64,000 nucleotides of DNA from assembly GCF_025717535.1 (NCBI RefSeq), contig NZ_JAJIRO010000005.1:248001-312000 (forward strand), written 5' to 3'. Position numbers and translations under genes: made by a program. This DNA is from Paucibacter sp. Y2R2-4. Its GTDB lineage: Bacteria; Pseudomonadota; Gammaproteobacteria; Burkholderiales; Burkholderiaceae_C. This document shows positions 56,222 through 64,000 of this stretch, in pieces. The notes beneath the pieces were generated by a model. The model was not told where the DNA came from and did no database searches. It was given only the letters and a program-made list of their open reading frames with translations. Positions within the stretch are counted from its first letter, which is position 1. Each line of letters begins with the position of its first letter.

Positions 56222-56989
56222 GTGAAATCTCTGAATCTGCAAGGCCTGCATGCGGTGGTGACCGGTGGCGGCAGCGGCATTGGCGCTGCGGTGGCCAGCG
56301 CGCTCTTGGAGGCCGGTGCTTCGGTGACGGTGATGGGTCGCAATCTGGACCGCTTGCAGGGCCAGGTGGCGGCTTTGATGCCGCTCGGTGTGATCGATTG
56401 TTGTGAATTGGATGTGAGCGACGAGGCCAGCGTGAAGGCCGCGTTTGCGGCGCAGGCAAAGGTGGACATCCTGGTCAACAACGCCGGCCAGGCCGAGACG
56501 GCGCCGCTCGCCAAAACCTCGCTGGACCTGTGGCAGCGCATGTTGAACGTCAATCTGACCGGTACCTTTTTGTGCTCCCGCGAGGTGCTGGCCGGCATGA
56601 GCGAGCGCGGCTTTGGCCGCATCATCAATGTGGCCAGTACCGCGGGCCTGACCGGTTATGCCTATGTGGCCGCTTATTGCGCGGCCAAGCATGGGGTGGT
56701 GGGCATGACCCGGGCGTTGGCCCAAGAGGTGGCCAAGAAGGGCATCACGGCCAATGCCGTTTGCCCCGGCTACACCGAGACCGAGATTGTGGACCGTGCG
56801 ATTGCCAACATCATGGCCAAGACCGGCCGCAGCGCCGAGCAGGCCCGCGCCGAGTTGGCCGCCAGCAACCCGCAGGGGCGCTTGGTGCAGCCCCAGGAAG
56901 TGGCCGACGCCGTGCTCTGGTTGGCGCGGCCCGACAGCGCGGCCATGAATGGACAGGCGATCTCGGTCTGCGGCGGGGAGCTCGGCTGA
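56222..56989 (+). CDS. Short-chain dehydrogenase/reductase
   Basis: A 255-residue SDR, GTG start 3 bases after the monooxygenase stop. NAD(P)-binding [29 protein letters not shown], catalytic serine in [14 protein letters not shown], YxxxK as YCAAKHG, and PGYTETEIV. It resembles 3-hydroxyacyl-CoA dehydrogenase-type SDRs. In this operon it may reduce the 5-oxo group or oxidise a later hydroxyacyl-CoA; which one is not determinable from sequence. The TGA overlaps the MarR ATG by one base. Confidence 0.9.
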   Translation: MKSLNLQGLHAVVTGGGSGIGAAVASALLEAGASVTVMGRNLDRLQGQVAALMPLGVIDCCELDVSDEASVKAAFAAQAKVDILVNNAGQAETAPLAKTSLDLWQRMLNVNLTGTFLCSREVLAGMSERGFGRIINVASTAGLTGYAYVAAYCAAKHGVVGMTRALAQEVAKKGITANAVCPGYTETEIVDRAIANIMAKTGRSAEQARAELAASNPQGRLVQPQEVADAVLWLARPDSAAMNGQAISVCGGELG

Positions 56990-57531
56990 TGGGCCTGGAC
57001 CTGGAGTCCCGCGCCCTGGCGGAGGATCATCAGGCCTTGCGCCTGTGGCTGCGCTTGCTGGCCTGCACCAACCGGGTGGAAGGCGTGATTCGCAAGCGCT
57101 TGAGCCAGGACTTCGCCACCACCTTGCCGCGCTTTGATTTGCTGGCCCAGTTGGAGCGCGCGCCGCAGGGTTTGAGCATGCGCGAGCTGTCCAAACGCTT
57201 GATGGTGACCGGCGGCAATATCACCGGCATCACCGATCAGTTGGAGGCCGAAGGCCTGGTGCTGCGCGAAGCCCATCCCAGCGACCGGCGTTCTTACACC
57301 GTCAAGCTCACCGCGGCCGGCAAGCGCCTGTTCAAGCGCATGGCAGCCACCCATGAGCAATGGGTGATCGAGCTGCTGGAGGGCTGGAGCCCGGACGAGA
57401 AGACCCAGGTCTACGGTCTGCTCGCCGGCTTGAAAACTCATTTGAGCGGACTGGAATCCGATCCGCCGGTCAACAAAAAAACGGTCAGGCCGCTTCGCGC
57501 GGCCCGCGCATTGAAAAAGGAGCCTCTGTGA
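56989..57531 (+). CDS. MarR family transcriptional regulator
   Basis: A 180-residue winged-helix regulator: [20 protein letters not shown] (recognition helix) and the wing [19 protein letters not shown], with flanking dimer helices. It has a basic 20-residue tail. MarR proteins in aromatic-CoA clusters usually bind the CoA thioester as inducer. Its embedded place in the operon, with start and stop codons overlapping its neighbours, predicts autoregulation and control of the divergent promoter region. Confidence 0.92.
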   Translation: MGLDLESRALAEDHQALRLWLRLLACTNRVEGVIRKRLSQDFATTLPRFDLLAQLERAPQGLSMRELSKRLMVTGGNITGITDQLEAEGLVLREAHPSDRRSYTVKLTAAGKRLFKRMAATHEQWVIELLEGWSPDEKTQVYGLLAGLKTHLSGLESDPPVNKKTVRPLRAARALKKEPL

Positions 57532-58385
57532 TGAATCCCCAAGGCATCAGCCCCCATCTGCTGGAGGGCAACCGGCAGAGCCTGCAAGGCTTCGCCCCGC
57601 AGCATTTTGGCTGGCAGGTGGACGGGCAGGTCGGCGTCATCACGCTGAACCGCCCGGAGCGCAAGAACCCCTTGACCTTTGAATCCTATGCCGAGCTTCG
57701 CGATCTGTTCCGGCGCCTGAGCTATGTGGACGAGGTACGCGCCATCGTGCTGCAGGGCGCCGGCGGCAATTTCTGCTCGGGCGGCGATGTGCATGAAATC
57801 ATCGGGCCGCTGACGCAGATGTCCATGCCCGATCTCTTGGCCTTCACCCGCATGACGGGCGATCTGGTCAAGGCGATGCGGGCCTGCCCGCAGCCTTTGA
57901 TTGCGGCGGTAGACGGCGTATGCGCCGGGGCGGGCGCCATCATGGCCATGGCCTCTGATTTGCGTGTGGGCACGGCGCGCTCCAAGACGGCGTTTTTGTT
58001 CACCCGCGTCGGCCTGGCCGGTTGCGATATGGGCGCTTGCTCCATCTTGCCGCGCATCATCGGTCAAGGCCGAGCTTCGGATCTGCTCTACAGCGGCCGC
58101 AGCCTGGGTGGCGAGGAGGGCCTGAGCTGGGGCTTCTTCAACCGCTTGGCCGAACCCGAGGCGCTGCTCAGCGAGGCGGTGACCTGGGCGCAGCAAATCG
58201 CCAGCGGCCCCAGCTTCGCTCATGCGATGACCAAGAAGATGCTGCATCAGGAATGGGCCATGGGCGTGGACGAGGCCATCGAGGCCGAGGCCCAGGCGCA
58301 GGCCATTTGCATGATGACGCAGGACTTTCACCGGTCCTACCAGGCCTTTGTGGCCAAGCAGCGCCCCGAGTTCAAGGGAGATTGA
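57531..58385 (+). CDS. Crotonase-superfamily enzyme (hydratase or ring-cleaving hydrolase)
   Basis: 284 residues; AAAAAGGAG precedes the ATG that overlaps the MarR stop. The oxyanion-hole motif is [14 protein letters not shown] and the second is [15 protein letters not shown]. The two glutamates of classical enoyl-CoA hydratase are not seen by eye: the first site reads isoleucine and the second arginine. An aspartate occurs in [15 protein letters not shown], at the place where MenB and BadI have theirs. BadI hydrolyses 2-oxocyclohexane-carboxyl-CoA, so ring opening is a sensible alternative to hydration. Alignment was by eye. Confidence 0.88.
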   Translation: MNPQGISPHLLEGNRQSLQGFAPQHFGWQVDGQVGVITLNRPERKNPLTFESYAELRDLFRRLSYVDEVRAIVLQGAGGNFCSGGDVHEIIGPLTQMSMPDLLAFTRMTGDLVKAMRACPQPLIAAVDGVCAGAGAIMAMASDLRVGTARSKTAFLFTRVGLAGCDMGACSILPRIIGQGRASDLLYSGRSLGGEEGLSWGFFNRLAEPEALLSEAVTWAQQIASGPSFAHAMTKKMLHQEWAMGVDEAIEAEAQAQAICMMTQDFHRSYQAFVAKQRPEFKGD

Positions 58386-58387
58386 AC

Positions 58388-59542
58388 ATGAACCCGCTGA
58401 AGCATTTGGAATGGCCGTTCTTCGAAGACCGCCACCGTGAGCTGGCGCTGCAGCTGGAGGGCTGGTGCAGCGAGTATCTGCACAGTGGCCATGGCGCCGA
58501 TGTGGATGCGGACTGCAAGTCCCTGGTCAAGGCCTTGGGGCAGGGCGGCTGGCTGAAGCATGCGATTGCTGGCACGGCCTTGGGCGGCACGGCCGAGGTG
58601 ATAGACACCCGCGCCATTTGCCTCCTGCGTGAAACACTGGCGCGCTACAACGGGCTGGCGGACTTTGCCTTTGCCATGCAAGGCCTGGGCTCCGGCGCCA
58701 TCTCTTTGGCCGGCACTGACGCCCAACGTCAGCGTTATCTGCCCCGGGTGGCGCGCGGCGAGGCTCTGGCGGCATTTGCCCTGTCTGAGCCCCAGGCCGG
58801 CTCGGATGTGGCGGCCATGCAGTGCAGCGCGGTGCAAGACGGCGACAGCTATGTCTTGAACGGCGTAAAGACCTGGATCTCCAACGGCGGCATTGCCGAC
58901 TTCTACATCGTCTTTGCGCGCACAGGCGAGGCTCCGGGTTCACGCGGCATTTCGGCCTTCATCGTGGACGCGGATCTGCCCGGCTTTGAAATTGCTGAGC
59001 GTATTCATGTCATCGCCCCGCATCCACTGGCCCGGCTGCGCTTCAATAGCTGCCGTGTGCCCAAGAGCCAGATGATTGGCGTGCCCGGAGAGGGCTTCAA
59101 GCTGGCGATGCGTACGCTGGACATCTTCCGCACCTCGGTGGCGGCAGCCGCGCTGGGTTTTGCGCGCCGTGCGCTGCAAGAAGGCTTGCAGCAGGCCAAA
59201 AGCCGGGCCATGTTTGGCGGCACCTTGGCCGAGCTGCCGCTGACCCAAGCCAAGCTGGCCGATATGGCCTGCAGCGTGGATTCATCGGCCTTGCTGGTCT
59301 ACCGCGCTGCCTGGCAGCGCGACCAAGGCCAGAACGTGACCCGCGAGGCCGCCATGGCCAAGCTGATGGCGACCGAGGGCGCGCAGCGGGTGATTGACTC
59401 GGCGGTGCAGCTTTTCGGCGGCCGTGGCGTGCAAAGCGGCGAGGTGGTGGAGTCGCTCTACCGCGAGATCCGCGCCTTGCGCATCTACGAAGGTGCGAGC
59501 GAGGTGCAGCAACTGATCATCGGAAGGGATTTGTTGAAATGA
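58388..59542 (+). CDS. Acyl-CoA dehydrogenase
   Basis: A 384-residue flavoprotein: [55 protein letters not shown], and [21 protein letters not shown] with the catalytic-region ending [16 protein letters not shown]. It resembles cyclohexanecarboxyl-CoA or general acyl-CoA dehydrogenases. Here it probably oxidises an intermediate of the alicyclic CoA thioester; its partner is electron-transfer flavoprotein, whose genes are not in the window. 2-base gap from the crotonase gene; the stop overlaps the ligase ATG. Confidence 0.92.
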   Translation: MNPLKHLEWPFFEDRHRELALQLEGWCSEYLHSGHGADVDADCKSLVKALGQGGWLKHAIAGTALGGTAEVIDTRAICLLRETLARYNGLADFAFAMQGLGSGAISLAGTDAQRQRYLPRVARGEALAAFALSEPQAGSDVAAMQCSAVQDGDSYVLNGVKTWISNGGIADFYIVFARTGEAPGSRGISAFIVDADLPGFEIAERIHVIAPHPLARLRFNSCRVPKSQMIGVPGEGFKLAMRTLDIFRTSVAAAALGFARRALQEGLQQAKSRAMFGGTLAELPLTQAKLADMACSVDSSALLVYRAAWQRDQGQNVTREAAMAKLMATEGAQRVIDSAVQLFGGRGVQSGEVVESLYREIRALRIYEGASEVQQLIIGRDLLK

Positions 59543-61155
59543 TTGCCTCCGCTCATGTCGACACTTTCACCCGCGACCATCTGCCCGCGCCCGAGCTGTG
59601 GCCCGAGCTGATCTTTGAGTTGCCGGAGCTGCAGTTCCCCGAGCGGCTCAACTGCGCTACCGAGCTGCTGGACCGCTGGGTCGAGCAAGGGCAGGGCGAG
59701 CGCCTTTGCCTACAAGGCGCAGATGGTTTGCGTTGGACTTATGCCGAGCTGCAGCGCCAGGCCAATCGCATCGCCCATGTGCTGGTGCAGGACCTGGGCC
59801 TGGTCAGCGGCAACCGCGTCTTGCTGCGCGGCGCCAACACGGCGGAGATGGCCGCCTGCTGGTTTGCGGTGCAAAAAGTCGGGGCGGTGGCGGTGGCCAC
59901 CATGCCGCTCTTGCGCGCCAAGGAACTGCAACAAGTCATAGCCAAAGCGCAGATCAGCCATGCGCTGTGTGATCAGCGTTTGGCGGAAGAGCTGCAGCTG
60001 GCGCAGGCGCAATGCCCGCAGCTGCGCAGCCTTAGCTACTTTCACTCCGAGGCCGAAGACGGCTTGGAGGCGCGTGCGGCGCGTCACAGCGAGGTCTTCG
60101 TCAATGCCGACACCGCCGCCGATGACTGCTGCCTGATCGCCTTCACCTCCGGCACCACCGGTGCGCCCAAGGGCACCATGCACTTTCACCGCGATGTGAT
60201 GGCCATCTGCCGCTGCTGGCCGCCGCAGATGCTGCGCGCGCAGCCCGACGATGTCTTCATTGGCAGCCCGCCGCTGGCCTTCACTTTTGGTTTGGGCGGC
60301 TTGCTGCTGTTCCCGATGACTGTGGGCGCCTCCACCGTCTTGTTGGAGAAGGCCTCGCCCGAGGCTTTGTTGCCAGCAATTGCACACTATCGCGCCAGCG
60401 TGATGTTCACCGCTCCCACCTCCTACCGGGCCATGGCGCCGCAGGTGGGGGCGCATGATTTGAGCAGCTTGCGCAAATGCGTCAGCGCCGGTGAGGCTTT
60501 GCCGGCCGCCACCCGCCAGCTCTGGAAAGAAGCCACCGGCATCGAGTTGATCGACGGCATTGGCGCCACCGAGCTTTTGCACATCTTCATCTCGCACGAT
60601 GAGGCCCATGCCAAGCCGGGCGCCACCGGCGTGCCGGTGCGCGGCTACCGCGCTTGTGTGCTGGACGAGCAGGGTCAGGTCTTGCCTGCGGGCCAGGTGG
60701 GTCGGTTGGCCGTCAAAGGGCCGACCGGCTGCCGCTATCTGGCCGATGAGCGTCAGCGCAACTATGTGCTGAACGGCTGGAACCTGACCGGCGACGCCTA
60801 TCTGGTCGATGAGCAAGGCTATTTTGTCTACCAGGCCCGCACTGACGACATGATCATCTCCGGCGGCTACAACATCGCCGGGCCCGAGGTCGAGGCGGCG
60901 CTGCTGCTCCACCCGGCGGTGGCGGAGTGCGGCGTGATCGGCCAGCCCGATGAGGAGCGTGGCCAGATCGTCAAGGCGGTGGTGGTTTTGCGCGCGGGCT
61001 TTGCGGCCGGGCCTGAGCTGCAGCGAGAGCTGCAAGACTTCGTCAAGGCGACGATTGCGCCTTACAAATACCCGCGCGCCATTGAATTCCGCTTCAGTCT
61101 GCCGCGCACCGAGACCGGCAAGCTGCAGCGCTTTCGCTTGCGGAGCCCGGCATGA
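59539..61155 (+). CDS. abmG: 2-aminobenzoate-CoA ligase (benzoate-CoA ligase family)
   Basis: A 538-residue AMP-forming ligase. The signature [19 protein letters not shown] (about 200) binds [31 protein letters not shown], and [20 protein letters not shown] follow, with the C-terminal lysine in [11 protein letters not shown]. The benzoate-CoA ligase group is clear; aminobenzoate specificity is inferred from the kynurenine genes and the adjacent fused monooxygenase. It starts the route by activating anthranilate with ATP and CoA. Confidence 0.85.
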   Translation: MIASAHVDTFTRDHLPAPELWPELIFELPELQFPERLNCATELLDRWVEQGQGERLCLQGADGLRWTYAELQRQANRIAHVLVQDLGLVSGNRVLLRGANTAEMAACWFAVQKVGAVAVATMPLLRAKELQQVIAKAQISHALCDQRLAEELQLAQAQCPQLRSLSYFHSEAEDGLEARAARHSEVFVNADTAADDCCLIAFTSGTTGAPKGTMHFHRDVMAICRCWPPQMLRAQPDDVFIGSPPLAFTFGLGGLLLFPMTVGASTVLLEKASPEALLPAIAHYRASVMFTAPTSYRAMAPQVGAHDLSSLRKCVSAGEALPAATRQLWKEATGIELIDGIGATELLHIFISHDEAHAKPGATGVPVRGYRACVLDEQGQVLPAGQVGRLAVKGPTGCRYLADERQRNYVLNGWNLTGDAYLVDEQGYFVYQARTDDMIISGGYNIAGPEVEAALLLHPAVAECGVIGQPDEERGQIVKAVVVLRAGFAAGPELQRELQDFVKATIAPYKYPRAIEFRFSLPRTETGKLQRFRLRSPA

Positions 61156-61616
61156 GCGCTGAAGCCGTGAACATGCCCCAGTGGGTCTATCAGCGCGAGG
61201 AGTTGGTGCGCTTCGGCCATTGCGACCCAGCCGGCATCGTGTTCTACCCGCGCTACTTTGAGATGCTCAATGCCGTGGTGGAGGACTGGTTCACCCACAG
61301 CCTGGGCGTGGACTATGCGCAGCTGCTCGGGCCACGCCGTGTCGGCATGCCGACGGTGCACTTGAGCAGCGAGTTCAAACGCGTCAGCCGCATGGGCGAG
61401 CGCCTGAGCCAGCGCGTGGCGATCCGAAAGCTGGGGCGAACTTCTCTGACGCTGACAATTCATTTCGACGGACCGGCGCACAGCGCAGCATTCGATGACG
61501 GCCGCGTGGCCTTCGAGCAGATCTTGGTTTGCACCAACCTGGACAGCCACAAAGCCCAGCCTTTTCCGCCCGATTTACGCGCCGCCCTGGAGCGAGCCCA
61601 AGGAGTATCCGCATGA
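61152..61616 (+). CDS. Acyl-CoA thioesterase (4-hydroxybenzoyl-CoA thioesterase type)
   Basis: A 154-residue hotdog-fold protein with the catalytic aspartate motif RFGHCDPAGIVFYPRYFEM, then LSSEFKRVSRMGER. The ATG overlaps the ligase stop by 4 nt. In aromatic CoA operons such enzymes release misused CoA thioesters, freeing CoA; a proof-reading role is likely but unproven. Confidence 0.9.
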   Translation: MSAEAVNMPQWVYQREELVRFGHCDPAGIVFYPRYFEMLNAVVEDWFTHSLGVDYAQLLGPRRVGMPTVHLSSEFKRVSRMGERLSQRVAIRKLGRTSLTLTIHFDGPAHSAAFDDGRVAFEQILVCTNLDSHKAQPFPPDLRAALERAQGVSA

Positions 61617-62026
61617 CGAGCCCCAGCCTCAAACAAGTGTTGCAACCGGCCGACTGGGCCAAGCCCAAGGGCTATGCCAACGGCGTGGCCGCGCAGGGCC
61701 GACTGGTGTTTGTGGCCGGCCAAATCGGCTGGAACGGGCAGTGCCAGTTCGAGAGCGATGACTTCATCGACCAAGTGCGGCAGACCTTGCTGAACGTTCG
61801 CGCGGTTCTGGCCGAAGCCGGCGCCACGCCCGCCCATATGACCCGCATGACCTGGTATTTGCTGGACAAGCAGGAGTACCAAGCGCGGGGCCGCGAGGTC
61901 GGCCAGGTCTACCGCGAGGTGATGGGCGCCGAGTACGGTGTCGCCATGGCGGCGGTGGTGGTGGCCGGTTTGATGGAAGATAGAGCCAAAGTTGAGATTG
62001 AAGTGACGGCTGTTGTGCCGCATTGA
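61613..62026 (+). CDS. RidA family (enamine/imine deaminase) protein
   Basis: A 137-residue YjgF/RidA-fold protein with PKGYANGVAAQGRLVFVAGQIGWN, QTLLNVRAVLAEAGATPAHM and the ending YRE...AVVVAGLMEDRAKVEIEVTAV. The glutamate and arginine positions of deaminating RidA proteins (RAKVEIEV) are plausible. In this operon the amino group of 2-amino-5-oxocyclohexene-carboxyl-CoA is a vinylogous enamine, a chemical fit for hydrolytic deamination. The ATG at 61613 overlaps the thioesterase stop. Confidence 0.87.
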   Translation: MTSPSLKQVLQPADWAKPKGYANGVAAQGRLVFVAGQIGWNGQCQFESDDFIDQVRQTLLNVRAVLAEAGATPAHMTRMTWYLLDKQEYQARGREVGQVYREVMGAEYGVAMAAVVVAGLMEDRAKVEIEVTAVVPH

Positions 62027-62031
62027 TTGAC

Positions 62032-62060
62032 TCATTCATCCTTTCATCCATTCATTCATC
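62032..62060 (+). repeat. CATT/CATC short tandem array
   Basis: Repeated CATTCATC-type units with small variations in the 93-base gap between the RidA gene and gcdH. No hairpin with a T-run is formed; gcdH probably has its own promoter here. Confidence 0.5.
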
Positions 62061-62119
62061 GATGAGGCTTGGCATCCTCATGATTTTTTAGTTGCAAGAG
62101 AAGTAATCGAGACACCACC

Positions 62120-63295
<1,176 letters not shown>

Positions 63296-63404
63296 GCTGA
63301 AGGCTTGGGCGGCTAAGGCCGCCTCTTCTACGCTGTGACGCATTGCTGCTCGATCAGCAGCATTGTTGAGTGCCGCTGATCTCAAACCTTAGCTCCTATC
63401 AAGC

Positions 63405-63974
63405 ATGCCTCCCAGAACCGTGGCAATCGTCGAATACCAGACCAGTTGGTGCGCTGAGTTTGAAGGCATTGCTGCTCGGCTGAGAGAAGCACTCGGAAGC
63501 CAAGCGCTTCGTATCGACCACATCGGCTCCACCGCCGTGCCAGGGCTTGCGGCCAAGGACATCATTGATGTTCAAGTGACGGTAGACCCACTGAACGACG
63601 AAATCTCGAGGCAGTTTCTTGCTGCAGGATTCACGGTCCATACAGAGATCACTCGGCGCGACCATCTGCCACCCGGCTTCGAGGCCAGAGATCAAGATTG
63701 GACCAAGTTCTTCTTTATGCAGCGCTCTGGAGAGCGTCGGTGCAATATTCATGTGAGGCAGTTGGGTAAACCAAACCAACGGTACGCACTGCTGGTCCGA
63801 GACTTTCTTCGAGCCGATGAGCGGGTCGCTGCGGCCTATTGCGAACTGAAGAAGCGGCTCGCTTTGGCGCTTGCCGATGCGGACGCTTATCCTGATGTCA
63901 AAGACCCGGTGGCAGACATCATCTACCTTGCAGCCGAGCGATGGGCGCAGGCAAGTGACTGGCGCCAGGCCTAA
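63405..63974 (+). CDS. GrpB family protein (UPF0157)
   Basis: A 189-residue nucleotidyltransferase-fold protein: VEYQTSWCAEFEGIAARL, the core IDHIGSTAVPGLAAKDIIDVQV with its GSTAV...DI(I)D pattern, and NIHVRQLGKPN. GrpB relatives are widespread; the activity is unknown, though the nucleotidyltransferase-like aspartates are in place. Not obviously part of the catabolic operon. It may be complete, ending at 63974 with 26 bases left in the window. Confidence 0.88.
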   Translation: MPPRTVAIVEYQTSWCAEFEGIAARLREALGSQALRIDHIGSTAVPGLAAKDIIDVQVTVDPLNDEISRQFLAAGFTVHTEITRRDHLPPGFEARDQDWTKFFFMQRSGERRCNIHVRQLGKPNQRYALLVRDFLRADERVAAAYCELKKRLALALADADAYPDVKDPVADIIYLAAERWAQASDWRQA

Positions 63975-64000
63975 CTCGGAGAATCATCGCCATGGGTCTC

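Noticed and set aside
59710-61035. Minus-strand frame opposite the CoA ligase
   Set aside because: His/Gln/Gly-rich shadow with no motif.

Overview
The window looks like chromosomal DNA of a high-GC betaproteobacterium of the order Burkholderiales (Roseateles/Paucibacter/Comamonadaceae-like). This is an inference from gene content and order (ppc next to a hemC-hemD-hemX-hemY run, rpoZ-spoT, yicC-gmk, kinase/PP2C-rph-rdgB-hemW, serS followed by tRNA-Ser) and from GC-rich codon use. No 16S rRNA gene is present to place it further.

Layout. 1-6.3 kb: the 3' end of a LytTR response regulator, a compact histidine kinase with a receiver-TPR response regulator, a YjfB-type motility protein, and PEP carboxylase (ppc). 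6.5-10.7 kb: the haem genes hemC, hemD, hemX and hemY. 10.7-11.2 kb: two promoter-tRNA-Arg(ACG)-terminator cassettes. 11.2-21.7 kb: housekeeping and stress genes: an acyl-CoA racemase, greB, spoT, rpoZ, gmk, yicC, a Ser/Thr kinase with a PP2C phosphatase, rph, rdgB and hemW. 21.7-28.2 kb: signalling and motility (EAL-CBS-GGDEF protein, cheB, cheD, cheR, a diguanylate cyclase, a MinD/FlhG-type ATPase). 28.2-33.1 kb: truncated globin, Smr protein, radC, FKBP isomerase, ispH, serS and tRNA-Ser(CGA).

33.1-42.4 kb is a 9.3 kb integrative element. It sits in the 3' end of the tRNA-Ser gene, is bounded by an exact 18-bp direct repeat, and carries its own tyrosine integrase next to the right end. Its cargo is a convergent methyltransferase/PD-(D/E)XK endonuclease pair, several small unknown genes, and an AT-rich module. 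The module holds a 570-aa P-loop ATPase with a C-terminal zinc ribbon, a 210-aa possible nuclease and a small lipoprotein. The ATPase gene is flanked by imperfect direct repeats and preceded by a perfect palindrome. This is the most likely place for an undescribed, probably defence-related, system.

42.6-50.7 kb returns to host DNA: a LytS/LytTR two-component pair, a small membrane protein, an Xaa-Pro aminopeptidase, and a periplasmic binding protein paired with a PAS histidine kinase. 50.9-63.3 kb is a catabolic block. On the minus strand, kynB-kynU-kynA turn tryptophan into anthranilate. Divergently, eight tightly packed genes encode the aerobic CoA-dependent breakdown of anthranilate: the fused anthraniloyl-CoA monooxygenase/reductase, an SDR, a MarR regulator, a crotonase-fold protein, an acyl-CoA dehydrogenase, 2-aminobenzoate-CoA ligase, a thioesterase and a RidA protein. 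Glutaryl-CoA dehydrogenase follows. Together they suggest a tryptophan to anthraniloyl-CoA to glutaryl-CoA to crotonyl-CoA route. A GrpB-family gene ends the window.
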